Source: Cladocopium goreaui
Lineage: Eukaryota; Sar; Dinophyceae; Suessiales; Symbiodiniaceae
Direction of reading: 5' to 3'
NCBI GenBank assembly: GCA_947184155.2
Contig: CAMXCT020002674.1
Location: forward strand, 1 to 64,000
DNA length: 64,000 bases
Below are positions 53,111-64,000 of this stretch, piece by piece. The translations under genes were made by a program, and so were the position numbers. Position 1 is the stretch's first letter. The number at the start of each line of letters is the position of its first letter. Under the pieces are notes generated by a model, which was not told where the DNA came from, did no database searches, and saw only the letters and a list, made by a program, of their open reading frames with translations.

Positions 53111-54050
53111 AAAGGAATTGAGAAAATAATTCAACCACCAAAATTTAAGCCCCAGAAACCCAGACACTTTATTTAGGGGTGGTGAAACATTCATTTTATT
53201 TAGGGGTTTGCGAGCTTCAAGACTACCCCCTTTGTGGGATTGATTTTGAGCATTTTTGAATAAGGGTTTAGTAAAGAAATCGATCGTTTCAGCAATTTTG
53301 AATTTTCTCAATTCAATACCTTTTCAGAAAAGGTTTGATGGTTTCCCCATCCAGCTCAAAGGGGTTTCAGAGGGTTTCGGGGTTCCAGACAAAATTTTAA
53401 CCTTTCAGATCCAAATACTTTATTTAGGGGGGTGAGATCATTCATTATTATGTAGTCTCTTTCAGTAATTAATGCATGAATTGGATTAGATTTGAAAAGG
53501 AATTGAGAAAAGAATTCAACCACCAAAATTTAAGCCCCAGAAACCCAGATACTTTATTTAGGGGTGGTGAAATATTCATTTTATTTAGGGGTTTGCGAGC
53601 TTCAAGACTACCCCCTTTGTGGGATTGAGTTTGAGCATTTTTGAATAAGGGTTTAGTAAAGAAATCGATCATTTGAGCCATTTTGAATTTTCTCAATTCC
53701 ATACCTTTTCAGAAAAGGTTTGATGGTTTCCCCATCCAGCTCAAAGGGGTTTCAGAGGGTTTCAGGGTTCCAGACAAAATCTTAACCTTTCAGATGCAAA
53801 TACTTTATTTAGGGGACTGAGATCATTCATTATTATTTAGGGGTAGTCTCTTTCAGCAATAGATGCATAAATCAGATAAGAAAGGGAATTGAGAAAATAA
53901 TTCAACCACCAAAATTTAAGCCCCAGAAACCCAGACACTTTGTTTAGGGGTGGTGAAACATTCATTTTATTTAGGGGTTTGCGAGCTTCAAGACTACTCC
54001 CTTTGTGGGATTGATTTTGAGCATTTTTGAAAAAGGGTTTAGTAAAGTCA
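53111..54050. repeat. 385-bp tandem repeat, about 2.4 copies
   Basis: Units start at 53111, 53496 and 53881 (period 385 bp), each beginning AAAGGAATTGAGAAAA or close to it. Every unit has two or more ATTTAGGGG motifs. Minus-strand frames (GGSLEARKPLNKMN) recur per unit but lack gene support. Confidence 0.9.
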
Positions 54051-57000
54051 TGACGGCTGTGACCCGTCGTGTCATCTTTTCCTTTTGTAAAATTTTGCAA
54101 AAGTGTTTATGGATTTTATATGATTTTATGGGATACTCAAACTCTTTATGGGATGAACTCAAACTAAAGCAGGAACTGCCGATTCGTCGACACATGCATC
54201 GGAGTGATGAATCCCTTTAAGCCGGTGGCGCATACACGCACACTTACATGAATACACATGTATACATATATGTATACTGTGTTTACAGCTACAATTAATG
54301 GGCACGTGCACGGATACTGCAATCCGTAGCTGCAACGGCATGGGCGCATATGCAAAGAAATGCTACTATGTTTCTCGGTGCATGTCAGCCTTGGTATGTG
54401 CAGATGGAAACTACTCAAAGATTGATCACACCTTGGTATTTGTGCTCGATGCTCCAGCCTGGCTCATTTGCCGGTCAACGATGTATCATATCCCCCTTGC
54501 AGGAAGACCTTGACATGAAGTAAGCTTTGAAACGCTGGTAAAGGCCTAAAGTCACAGCATTGTGTTCAATACCACTACCCATGGTGGCTGCCTATGATGA
54601 AAAATCGTAAGGTATGCACAGCAGTACGTACATGTGATGCCAAGTGAAATGCTGCATGGCGCCGTGCAACTCCATGTCATGGCAAACTGTAGCGCACTCA
54701 TCTGAGCCCTTGCAAAACAAAGTACTGCAATGCTGTACAGCACCTGGTTACCTATGCTATATAGTCTATATAGATGCCGGCGTCAACAGCTGTGTGTTAC
54801 TGTGTATTGCTGAGATTCCACAGCATTCTTCCATGAAGTCAAGAAAAGACATCAAAAACCATGCGTCATTTTCTTCAAAAAGGAGTCACGCAAGCCTTGC
54901 TGGTTGTCTCCTCCTTGTGAAACGCATTGCTGTGCCGTGTTTGCCGGGACTCATTTTGGAATCCCGAATTGAAACAATGAAATTCTGTGCGGCAACAGCG
55001 GAACTGACTGCTCTGCAGATCGCCGAATAATGCTGAGGGAGCTTGTTCGAGAGAATAGCACATATGATTCATATGATATTATCACCTAACAGACATGAAA
55101 TCAAATCAGCTGACGGCCCCAGTAAGCGGCGCAAATTATCAAAATTGAAACATCACCTTGTGAAGTCTGGCACTTGGCCTCTCAAGTCAGCCTTGCTTTC
55201 GCCGCGTGTCGACCAAAACCTGTCACCAGCAATGCAGCAACCAAAACCAAAACATGCCAACAGGTGATCTCATATGGCTTCCCTTGTGATGACCCATGCT
55301 TTGCAAAGCGATCACTGCTTCAAGTTTACAGCGCGCCATGTACTTGCTCTTCTCCAGCTGGGAAATGTGGGAAATGCTGAAGTTTTGCGGGTTGAACTGC
55401 ACCACCTACAAGGTCAGGTTTCAAGACGTTCCAGGCATATGATACTTCTAAGCGTTGCCCTGGTCCTATGTGGAAAGAAGATGAAAGACGTATGTCTGTC
55501 AATGCTTTGATTTTCGACGGGAAAACCCATGGAGATCACTGGAGATCGTGCACTTGCAACGCAGTCAGATACGAGGCGAAGTTACAAATCACGAGAAAAA
55601 GAGGATGGACTCCGTGCCGGTGCGCAGAGGAGACCGTAAGCGCATAGGTACAAAATGGTACAAACGGTAAAGTATCTACAGAATTCTACAGATATCTACA
55701 GATCTGCTTCTGAGATGTTCGACGCCAACAACGTGCACCGAAGTGAAAGAGCACCTTGATACCCACGTTGCAGGCAGTAGCTCCTGCTGCATTTGTCTGC
55801 ACCTGGGATCGATACTTTACGCACTGCCTTCATCGAAACAGCCCAACATTACCTCCTTCATTCATCTTCATTCCAAGTGATAAACGTTGATAAACTATAG
55901 TTCTTTGATGTTCTTTGAACGTTTCTGTTTGGCCCTAGAGATCCTGATGATCCCGAAGCGAGGCAAACCACTGTTTCACACGGTCTCATTCATGCATTCT
56001 GCACTGCAAACACGATCCCATCCTGAGATGGGATATGTTCACTTCAAGCATGGAGTGGAACTGCAATTGAGAGTCGGCAGATTCTGTGTGTCGCGCCACA
56101 GTGTACTGCTGATATGGGCCAGCTGGATCCTGTGTCAGATCACTGCGCCAGTCGGGAACACAGCCGGTGACACAGTCGGTGACACTCTGACTTTGCCAAG
56201 GCTCACAGCTCCAGCTCCAAGGACCAAACCATGTTCGGTGGTGGACTTGCGGGTGTGCCCCAAATTGTGCCAGTGGCAGGATCCTAGCAAAGCAAGCAAA
56301 GCTGTCCAAAGAGTCTTCTCAAAAAGGCAAAAATATCCCAAAGCGAGCACTCATTAGCCAAAATTACCAACAATGGACTGTGTGCACTGGGAGACCAGCG
56401 AGCTGCAATCCCAAGGGTAGCTCAGCCTTGGTGGAAGATCTGCGGACGTTTTGACGCAGATGCAAATCATCACATTGTCTTCACCAATTTCTCACGCGTA
56501 TGGTGGGTGTTTCACTATGTTTCAATACTTCTTTAATCTCCTCTGGAGACGGACGGACAACTCAAATTGAAAAATGGGAAGTGAATGGAACTGAACTGGT
56601 CGAGTAGGAAGGCAATCCAAAGATATTGTAATTGCAAAAATCTAAACCCAAACAAAGCAGGCCTTATCGAACGGTCTTTAAGTATAAGCAAGCTCTTCCT
56701 AGGGGTGGTTTACCTGTTTTTTTGCTACCGTACAAGTTGAGGCAGAGGCGGGCTCGCAATGAAATCGGCCTGCTAGAGGCAAACATCAAAGTTGGCGACA
56801 TCTGGTACCAAGATGTACCAAGCAGGCGTAGCAAAGTTTCATGATTATAATTTCTGGAGGTACATCCTTCCAGAGGTACAGTGTGTCTCTGAGGCCACAT
56901 TGAGGATCTCACGGATGTATTTTGTTCAACGATTTCAAAAGTGATGTTCAGCATTTATTCATTGTGCCGTCCTTTGGCGAGCAAACAAGACTTGTGACTT

Positions 57001-57305
57001 ATGTAACTTACTCAGTGACTCAGTGACTGTCTCGACCTGAAAGATGTCCACCCAAGAGCCTGCGCCTGCACCCTGAGCAAGCATTGGACGCACCTGCAAA
57101 AATAAAACACGCCAAAGCAGAACAAACCCAAGGGTTCCCAGATTTTCGGATTCCGGTCTAGTTGAGTTCAAGTTGAGTCAGATTAACCCGGAAAAACATG
57201 TTTCTGTGCCAGATCAATTTACTAAATTTTCTGGTGACAAAACCGCATGTCTTCACGGCGCCTCTCTGTACTGACCAGCCACCATCACAATATTGTCATT
57301 GGGAT
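54051..57305. other. Anonymous region, no supported gene
   Basis: Composition is mixed. Open frames of 60-156 codons (for example 54644-55030 and 55887-56357) show no recognisable motif, conserved phase or splice pattern. No RNA gene or repeat family was identified. Confidence 0.4.
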
Positions 57306-57315
57306 ACTTGAACCT

Positions 57316-57362
57316 GAGAAGATCTGAGAAAATCTGAGAAGATCTGAGAAAATCTGAGAAGT
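57316..57362. repeat. Short ATCTGAGAA tandem repeat
   Basis: Four copies of ~11 bp alternating GATCTGAGAAA and ATCTGAGAAG. Confidence 0.85.
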
Positions 57363-57955
57363 GTCTGTGCGGTCTCGTATGGTCTGGTGGAAGTCTGCGT
57401 CTTGCCACGGACATAGCACGACATCCGCTTCAAGCGACTTGAGGTCCGTCCCTCCGTCGCCCTGGTCCATCCCTTCGTTGTGTCTCTGCACCGCCAGACC
57501 CAGGTCTTAGAGCATCACCCTGCAGTCTGTGCCATTCCGCCATCTCGCTCTCCCTCACTCGGGACTCGTCCATAGAAGGCCTGGGAATAAAACACCATCG
57601 CAATTGCAGAATTCAATTATGATGTGATCACTCTAAAATGCTAAACCATGTTAAGTCATGTTAAGTCCACAGCAAGGCGTTCAAAATGCTAAATGTAAAA
57701 TTGAGTTGAAACTTCTCTGAGTCCTCTGCTGGCTGTGAGAAGTTCATGGGTAGAGACCTCTAGGCATTCAGAAAATTCAGGCCTTTCACAGCCTGAAATT
57801 CCCACAGCTTAAAGGTTCGATTCGAGCGTTTTCTGTCTGTCCAGTTTTCTGTCTATTGAATCTACCTTCAGCAAACGATTCGTAACTCACAACAACTCAA
57901 GTCCGTACCGCGTCTTTGAAGTAATTTGCTTGAGTGCAAACTTCATGCAATCTTC
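57363..57955. other. Spacer without recognisable gene
   Basis: GGTTCGATTCGAG near 57813 resembles a tRNA B-box, but no matching A-box or cloverleaf was found. Confidence 0.4.
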
Positions 57956-57959
57956 ATGT

Positions 57960-58710
57960 TATGTATATAAAGATATTTCACCTGTCTAAAGTGAACTACT
58001 CAGATTACATGTATCCATATGCAACTTATACAAATAAAAATAATTTTAATTATAAATACAAATGCAAACGATATGATGTTATATTATATAAAATTATATT
58101 ATATTATATTAAATTCAATTAAATTACATCATACAATATTAAATTATAGTATATTAAATTAAATTAAATTATATTATATTACACTATATTATATTATATT
58201 ATATTGTATTGTATTGTATTAAATTATATTTAATCATATAATATCAAATTAAATTATTTTACATTATATTACATTACATTATATTATACTATGTTACATT
58301 ACATTACAATATATTGAAGTAGATTATATTATATTATATTACATTATATTACGTTTTGTTGTGTTTTATATTATATGAAATTGTACTGTATAGTATTGTA
58401 TTCTGGATTACATATGATATATATGATAAATTATAAAAAATAAAATATTAAATATTAAATATTTTAATTTATATATTATATATTAAATATTTTAATTTAT
58501 ATATTATATATTCAATATAAAATATTAAATATTAAATACCTAAATATTATATATTAAATATTAAATATTATACATTATATATTATATATTATATATTGGA
58601 TATTATATATTATATATTAAATATTATATATTGTATATTATATATTATATGCTATATATTAAATATTAAATATTAAATATTAAATATTATATATTATATA
58701 TTATATATAT
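57960..58710. repeat. ATTAT/AAATATT microsatellite tract
   Basis: Roughly 700 bp of A/T pentamers and heptamers (TATATTATATT, TAAATATTAAA) with no unique interior. Confidence 0.9.
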
Positions 58711-59430
58711 CTGCCGAGCCCAGCCCATGGAAAGGGGGAGCGCGTCAAAGGAAGAATGGAACTCGCAGCCCGTGCAAGCCGCTACGTACTGTCAATATGA
58801 TCAATATGTTTTCAATCCTTGCCACATGCCGCATTGTCTTGTCACTGCTATATTCAATCCCTGCCGCATGCAACAATGGAGGCTCAAGCAGTCAACTGCG
58901 ATGTGGGCGACTTTGGGGGCAGGGTCGTCCAATGCTACTCTGTTTGGCCTCTTCGAAGACTGACCTTTCCGGCAAGCCCGGCCACATTTTGAGGTCGTGT
59001 TTGGCACCTGCAAGGCCTGACTTTGAAAGCAAGCCAGCTGTGTTTTGGAATCGCTTTCTTGGCGCTGCAGAAGGTGGCCAGTGTGGTGCAAGGGATTGTG
59101 CAGAACATGAGGGTTTTGTCGCAGTTTCAAAAAGGATGGCAGGCGTGGGACATATGCAGAGGATCTGGCAAGATGCAAGCGCATTACACGAGACATGTGC
59201 ATCAGAGCTGTTAGGAGGTCAGGGTGCTGATTTCCTCAAAGGTGTTGCATTTTGGAGCATCAGATCTTCAGGTTTGCTGCGATGATTTTACGTGACAGGT
59301 ACATCACTTCGTATGATCTGGCATCAATTTTTCGCGGCAGGCGCAGCACTTTAGACAAGTGGAGTGGAAAAATCGCAAAACGCATTGGTACGAGGCCGTC
59401 AGCTCTGCACTCAACTTTCCATTTTGGAAG
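58711..59430. other. Unassigned region, possible decayed coding
   Basis: Overlapping open frames exist on both strands but none shows a motif. CAATCCTTGCCACATGCCGC and a near copy 60 bp on form a small duplication near 58815-58875. Confidence 0.35.
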
Positions 59431-59433
59431 GAA

Positions 59434-59620
59434 GTCTGGCAGAATTGTTTCGTTTTTGATGTTGTCAACTTCGAAAATTGCGGTAGTCTCGCAGAATTGT
59501 CTCGTTTTTGATGTCGTCAAGTTCAAAAAGTGAGGAAGTCTCGCAGAATTCTTTCGTTTTTGATGCTGTCAAGTTCAAAAACTGAGGACGTCTCGCAGAA
59601 TAGCTTCGTTTTCAAGCTTG
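59434..59620. repeat. 52-bp tandem repeat, about 3.6 copies
   Basis: Units at 59434, 59486, 59538 and 59590 share GTCTCGCAGAATT, TCGTTTTTGATG and GTCAAGTTCAAAAA. Confidence 0.9.
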
Positions 59621-59621
59621 C

Positions 59622-59622
59622 G

Positions 59623-59656
<34 letters not shown>

Positions 59657-59682
59657 TAGATAGATAGATAGATAGATAGATA
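59622..59682. repeat. (GACA)n(GATA)n tetranucleotide microsatellite
   Basis: About eight ACAG units followed by six ATAG units. Confidence 0.95.
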
Positions 59683-59871
59683 CAACTGCAACTACAAGTA
59701 CCACTACTACAACTACAAGTACAAATATACTACGCTACATTACACAACACTAATTACACTACACTACGCTAATTACATCTAAATACACTACGCTACTCTA
59801 CACTAATTACACTAATTACACTCATTACACTACAACAACTACAGCTACTACAACAGCAACAACAACATAAA

Positions 59872-59904
<33 letters not shown>

Positions 59905-60410
59905 CTGCTGCTGCTGCTGCTGCTACTGCTACTACTACGACGACTACTACTACTACTACCACCACCACCACCACAGCTACAACACAAATACAGCTACACT
60001 ACATGACACTACAATACACTAATTAAATTGCAGTACAATACAGCTACATATGCAAATACTCAACTACGCTACATTACACAACACTGCGCTACACTAATTA
60101 CATTACATTGCACTACAACTGCAACTACCACTACATTGCGCTACACGACACTAAACAACAACTACAACTACACTAATTTACACTGCAATACACTAGACTA
60201 CGCTACACTATACCACACTACAGTACACAACACTACAGTACAGTACAATACACTACACTAATTACACCACACCACAACTACAACTGCAAGTACACTAATT
60301 ACACTACATTGCAACTACAACTTACTACTACAACTCCACTACACTACAACAACAGCTACACCTACAACTACAACTGCACAACACCACACTACATCCAGCA
60401 GTTGTGGTGA
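59683..60410. repeat. ACTACA/TACAC pentanucleotide and triplet satellite
   Basis: Imperfect ACTAC, ACACT and AACTAC units, the complement of 15930-16640. At 59875-59975 there is a run of (CAA)n, (CTG)n, (CTA)n and (CCA)n triplets. Confidence 0.9.
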
Positions 60411-60469
60411 GGCGACCACTGCAACCATTGCAACCACTCCAGAAAACACAACTCCAACCACCTTTCGGT

Positions 60470-60582
60470 TCATCAGTGGATTCGCTCTGCCATCCGTGAG
60501 TCACAACAGCCAATCTCTCCTATATGTTTCATACTTTTGAAACTTCCGCCACCGCCTTGTGCGGTACTACTGGTAATTAATT
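60470..60582 (-). repeat. Dispersed ~110-bp repeat, copy 2 (inverted)
   Basis: Reverse complement of the 15765-15885 repeat: CCAATCTCTCCTATA, GAAACTTCCGCCACCGCCTT and TGCGGTACTACTGG appear in mirrored order, again with pentanucleotide satellite on the same side of the repeat. Confidence 0.75.
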
Positions 60583-60983
60583 AATAAATTAACTACATTA
60601 TATAATATAATATAATATAATATAATATCATATTATATCATATCATATCATATTATATCATATCAATCATATTACATTACTACATTACATTATATTATAT
60701 TATCTTATATTGTCTTATCTTATATTATATATATACGTATTATATATACACATATTCTATATTTTTATGTATATTATATATACATGTATTCAAACGTCTT
60801 AAAACCTGACCTAGATATGTTTGTAGGAGTCACAGCACCGAAGCAAACATGCCAGCGCACCTTTTGATGCAAGTCGCAAAAGATCCTTGTGCCTTGACGG
60901 CCACGTTCATTGGAAATGTGTGGCACATGTTTATGTGGCACCTGGCAGGCAATACATGAAATTGCATTCACACTGGTCCGAAA
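60583..60983. other. AT microsatellite and copia 3' flank
   Basis: 60598-60790 is TATAATA/TATCATA microsatellite. 60790-60983 is unique sequence after the copia stop codon, where the 3' LTR or untranslated region should begin; no boundary was determined. Confidence 0.6.
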
Positions 60984-63900
60984 TCAATGTTCCAGTGTCT
61001 GTGCGTTCGGCACAGTGAAAGGTAAAACAAGGAGCCCGCTACTCAGTGCAGCCCACCAGGCATCAGCACGCATCTTCTTGGTCAAGATGTCAGCCAGCTG
61101 CTTGTCCGTAGGGACCCAGTGCAAAGGTGGTTTGCATGGTTTGTCTGGCCGCACCGGCCCATCTCCATAGACCTTTTTCCACTGATGCTTAGCCTCCACC
61201 TGCAAAGACTGCCGGATGGCAGCCAAGTCCAAAGCAAGACGTCGCTCTGTTGGAGGCTTTGGTGTCCCGGCTTTGTGAAGATGATCATATAGAGATTTGC
61301 AGTCGGTGCACAAATGGATATCCACGTACTTCCCAGCATCCTTCTCATGGATGAGACGTCCATGGATGAAGGAGAGCATTAAGCTCCTCAAATAGAGGCA
61401 GGTTTCCAGAGCATCTCCACAGGCCATGGTCTCTCCTGCAAAGGTGGACCGACAGATCCTTGCGCTGGCTTTGCTACGCCAGTCTATCACCGAAGCCCTG
61501 CCAGCCTGGTTCTCAACCACGCATTTGTCAGCTACCATCACCAAAGACGCCAGCTGAGAGGCCTTCTTGAAATCCCCATCCCAATGTTGATCTTGTTCAC
61601 CTTCCAGATCCGCATTGGCCCAAGCGGCATCATGGTATGCCAGGAAGACCATCCGATCCTCCGGGATCCGTCTCAACCGGATACCCTCATGTTTATGGTT
61701 CTTTGCAGCATCCACGATCTTGTTGGTCTCCTTTACATCAGCCACCGATGGATTTCCTTGGACTCGTTGAGCTTGTGCTACTTGAAATTGTAAGTCGGCT
61801 CGAGATTGTTTAGCCAACCAAGAGAGGCACCCAATGGCCGTGCGGTTTTGTTCGACCAGTTCTGCCGGCGCCTGGTCTTCATTCCTGAGGTTGCCAGGGA
61901 TGTTGATCTTCTCCAGCCTGCTCTCTACATAGCCCGTTTGTGTGATGACTATCTCTTCCGGTGATATCTGATACTCACACCCGATGTATTCAAACTTGTC
62001 CTTCTCCCAGTCGTCGACGGGGAACTTCAACCCGATCTCCTTCTTCACCTCTTCATGGAGGCCGGTTTCCGCCATGACGAGCAAGTCGTCCACATGCGTA
62101 AAAATCATCCCACACACCTTGCCTATGCTGTCGACGATTCTGAAAGCACAGGGGTCTATCTCATTTTGTTCAACTTTGTACCTCTCCCCTGCGAAGACGA
62201 TCTCCAAACCAAGTAGGTCGCTCGACAGCTTCAGCCACCAAAGTTTTGGCGAGGTTGAGAGCCCAAAGACTCCCTTCAGAATCTCCACCAGCTGACCCGG
62301 TAGAAGGCCAGGAATTTCCCTCACCGGTTGCCGGAAGAAAAGCTTCCGTGGCGCCTCCACCCCATTGAGGAATGCTGCTCGAATATCTCCAATCGCGACC
62401 ATCCACCTCCTTGCCAAAGCTATTTGTAGCCCAAGGAGCACTGAATGCCTATTGGCTGTGGGTGCATCGACCGACATCTCAATGTTGCCAAGGTCTGGAT
62501 CCCGTTGGCCTCCCACACACAGCCGTGCTTTGGCCTTGCATGGAATTGCGGGATCCCTCCGGCGCCTCGCCAGGTTCTTGTCTCGGTACAGGAAGCGGCA
62601 GTTGAGGATCCTGTCCCTGCCCACCTCACTTTCAATCTGGGCACTCTCCTCCAAAGACAAGGGTCGCACAGCACCGAAATCAAGGTGCTCTTGCCATTGT
62701 TTCTTCTCTGCCTCCACGTAGAGCTCTTTCTCGTGGTGGTCTATGAGATTCCATGGAATTTCCTTTTCCAGAGCTTTTTCTAAAGCCTCCGGGCTCTTGA
62801 CCTTCTTGACGAAGAACTGAGGATTGTTGGCTGCTTCTGCGGCAGGGCCCTTCACCCGAGGCTCCCCAGGCACAGCTAGACGGCGTTTGACAGACGCCGG
62901 GACATCATCCAGCGACTGTGCCTTCCTGGTAGCCGCCCGATGTCGCTCCTCCGCTTGAAGCGCTCTCGAAAGCCTCTGCTCATCCAAAAGGGGATACCGA
63001 GCACTAGACTGTGCCCCAGCTGCTTGGTGAGCAGCCCCTTCATCATCGGGCAAAGCTGAGAACATCATCTCATCGTCGACCTCCATGTCCTCCATGACAT
63101 CCTCCTCGACCGCTTGCTCGAAGTCGGCATCCATGACCTTTTTGATCTCATGGAGCGCTGCCTTCACCCGCAGAGCTTCACTCACCTCCTCGTGCTCCGC
63201 GGTGCGTAGATGTTCTCCAGCTGCCAGCAAGCACCGTCCCACACGGGCAACCCAATAGTTGGACCCCTCTGGGCCGATGACTGTGGCCGGACCCAGCCAT
63301 TTGGAAGAAGCTCTCTTTCCTTTCGTTTTCACTTCACGGTACACATAGACCATGTCACCAGGCTTAAAAGACTGAGGCTGGACCCGAGCACGATGATGTA
63401 GGGCTTTCCGTAGAGCATCGGTGGAGTGGTAATGGAAGAAAGCCATCCGAGCTCCCACACGCAAGTTCTGCTTGCGTGCCATTTTCTCATCACTGGTAAT
63501 TTGGCTCAAAGCGCCAAGCTGTGGATCAGCTTCATCTTCAGGATCAGGCACTAAGCGCCCATTGCTTCCGAAAACCCACTGTCGTGGTGAGAACCCCGAC
63601 TTGTTGCGCAGGGTGTTCCTAGCCTCATTGACCGCTGCAGTTGCTTCCCACAGCTCACTATCCATGACCTTGTAGTCCACACAGAGTTTGTCCCAAACGG
63701 ACTTCCATGCACCTCCGTACCGTTCAGCTACACCATTCTGCCAGTGGGCCTGCCCGGCAGCACATCTCATGCCGATCCCATCACCAGAGGTAATCTCCCA
63801 GAAGCTGTCTTGAAAACCTGTATCAAGGTCTAGGACCAATTTGATGGGAGTCCCGGCCCAGGAGACCCAAAACTTGTAAAAGGTCTCGGTCACCACATTG

Positions 63901-64000
63901 GCATGTCGGCTCTCAAGAGGAACCACCACCTGGTATGACGAAGCCATGTCCACCATGTTCAGAGCGAGATGGTTTTTAGTCTGGATGGTGTCGATGAAGA
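60984..64000 (-). CDS. Ty1/copia polyprotein (integrase-RT-RNase H), open to the window edge
   Basis: An uninterrupted frame of over 1000 codons that continues past 64000. From the N-terminal side (numbering from the Met at 63956) the integrase core has Asp3 in ALNMVDMASS, Asp45 in LDLDTGF and Glu78 in NGVAERYGGAW. An SH3-like segment (KPGDMVYVYREV, KWLGPATVIGPEGSNYWVAR) and an acidic linker follow. RT has GDIRAAFLNG and the catalytic FTHVDDLLVMAE. RNase H has AYHDAAW, STFAGETMACGDALE and LCTDCKSLYDHL, ending near HWVPTDKQLADILTK. All catalytic residues are present with no stop or frameshift, in contrast to the decayed copia at 20786-30652. The element may be young. Gag and protease lie outside the window. 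Confidence 0.9.
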   Translation of the reverse strand, partial: FIDTIQTKNHLALNMVDMASSYQVVVPLESRHANVVTETFYKFWVSWAGTPIKLVLDLDTGFQDSFWEITSGDGIGMRCAAGQAHWQNGVAERYGGAWKSVWDKLCVDYKVMDSELWEATAAVNEARNTLRNKSGFSPRQWVFGSNGRLVPDPEDEADPQLGALSQITSDEKMARKQNLRVGARMAFFHYHSTDALRKALHHRARVQPQSFKPGDMVYVYREVKTKGKRASSKWLGPATVIGPEGSNYWVARVGRCLLAAGEHLRTAEHEEVSEALRVKAALHEIKKVMDADFEQAVEEDVMEDMEVDDEMMFSALPDDEGAAHQAAGAQSSARYPLLDEQRLSRALQAEERHRAATRKAQSLDDVPASVKRRLAVPGEPRVKGPAAEAANNPQFFVKKVKSPEALEKALEKEIPWNLIDHHEKELYVEAEKKQWQEHLDFGAVRPLSLEESAQIESEVGRDRILNCRFLYRDKNLARRRRDPAIPCKAKARLCVGGQRDPDLGNIEMSVDAPTANRHSVLLGLQIALARRWMVAIGDIRAAFLNGVEAPRKLFFRQPVREIPGLLPGQLVEILKGVFGLSTSPKLWWLKLSSDLLGLEIVFAGERYKVEQNEIDPCAFRIVDSIGKVCGMIFTHVDDLLVMAETGLHEEVKKEIGLKFPVDDWEKDKFEYIGCEYQISPEEIVITQTGYVESRLEKINIPGNLRNEDQAPAELVEQNRTAIGCLSWLAKQSRADLQFQVAQAQRVQGNPSVADVKETNKIVDAAKNHKHEGIRLRRIPEDRMVFLAYHDAAWANADLEGEQDQHWDGDFKKASQLASLVMVADKCVVENQAGRASVIDWRSKASARICRSTFAGETMACGDALETCLYLRSLMLSFIHGRLIHEKDAGKYVDIHLCTDCKSLYDHLHKAGTPKPPTERRLALDLAAIRQSLQVEAKHQWKKVYGDGPVRPDKPCKPPLHWVPTDKQLADILTKKMRADAWWAALSSGLLVLPFTVPNAQTLEH

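Noticed and set aside
54644-56357. Open frames of up to 156 codons in the anonymous region
   Set aside because: No motif, no consistent phase and no splice-like pattern; not distinguishable from chance.
57805-57830. Possible tRNA or SINE B-box (GGTTCGATTCGAG)
   Set aside because: No A-box, cloverleaf or poly-A tail could be found around it.
59793-59987. Cys/Ser-run frame on the minus strand
   Set aside because: Encoded by triplet microsatellites (CAA, CTG, CTA, CCA).

Overview
The window looks like repeat-rich nuclear DNA of a dinoflagellate, most likely of the Symbiodiniaceae type. This is inferred from degenerate Ty1/copia polyproteins of the dinoflagellate style, a tyrosine-recombinase retroelement carrying a cytosine-methyltransferase-like domain, telomere-like TTTAGGGG motifs, AT-rich introns and a very high density of mini- and microsatellites. 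Nothing resembles a bacterial operon, and no rRNA, tRNA, CRISPR array or spliced-leader gene was recognised. There is very little host gene content; most of the window is mobile elements and satellites.

Layout. 1-2379: 3' part of a non-LTR retrotransposon (RT tail, zinc knuckle, RNase H), broken by frameshifts and ending in an A-run. 2380-14330: a large duplicated satellite block (A 2380-6945, B 8586-14330). Each copy has a 16-bp minisatellite, a CAT-type microsatellite, a 27-bp minisatellite with an inverted segment, and a conserved ~35-bp end motif. Between the copies lie a foldback repeat and further tandem repeats. 14330-19440: AT-rich spacers and several small tandem arrays. 19459-20362: a frameshifted unknown gene. 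20786-30652 (minus): a decayed copia element with gag, protease, an unusually long unidentified region, integrase, RT and RNase H.

30775-46060: a palindromic AT-rich satellite interrupted at 31539-41811 by a 10,273-bp tyrosine-recombinase (YR) retrotransposon on the minus strand. Its termini form the split-direct-repeat pattern A1 - genes - B1 A2 - B2. Its gene order is ORF1, tyrosine recombinase, gag-like protein with a CCCH zinc finger, C5-methyltransferase-like domain, then RT-RNase H. The two A repeats look identical and the B repeats differ by one 5-bp indel, so the insertion is young. The satellite reads straight across the insertion with no target-site duplication, as expected for YR integration. 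This element is the most noteworthy object in the window.

46669-48945 (minus): an AIG1/GIMAP-like GTPase, the best candidate host gene, probably missing a 5' exon. 49330-50150: GTGGAGTGT-type minisatellite. 50950-52540: a possible multi-exon gene with TTAATTAA-rich introns. 53110-54050: a 385-bp tandem repeat rich in TTTAGGGG. 54050-60980: mostly anonymous sequence and microsatellites, including an inverted copy of a repeat seen at 15765. 60984-64000 (minus): an uninterrupted copia integrase-RT-RNase H polyprotein that runs off the window edge.
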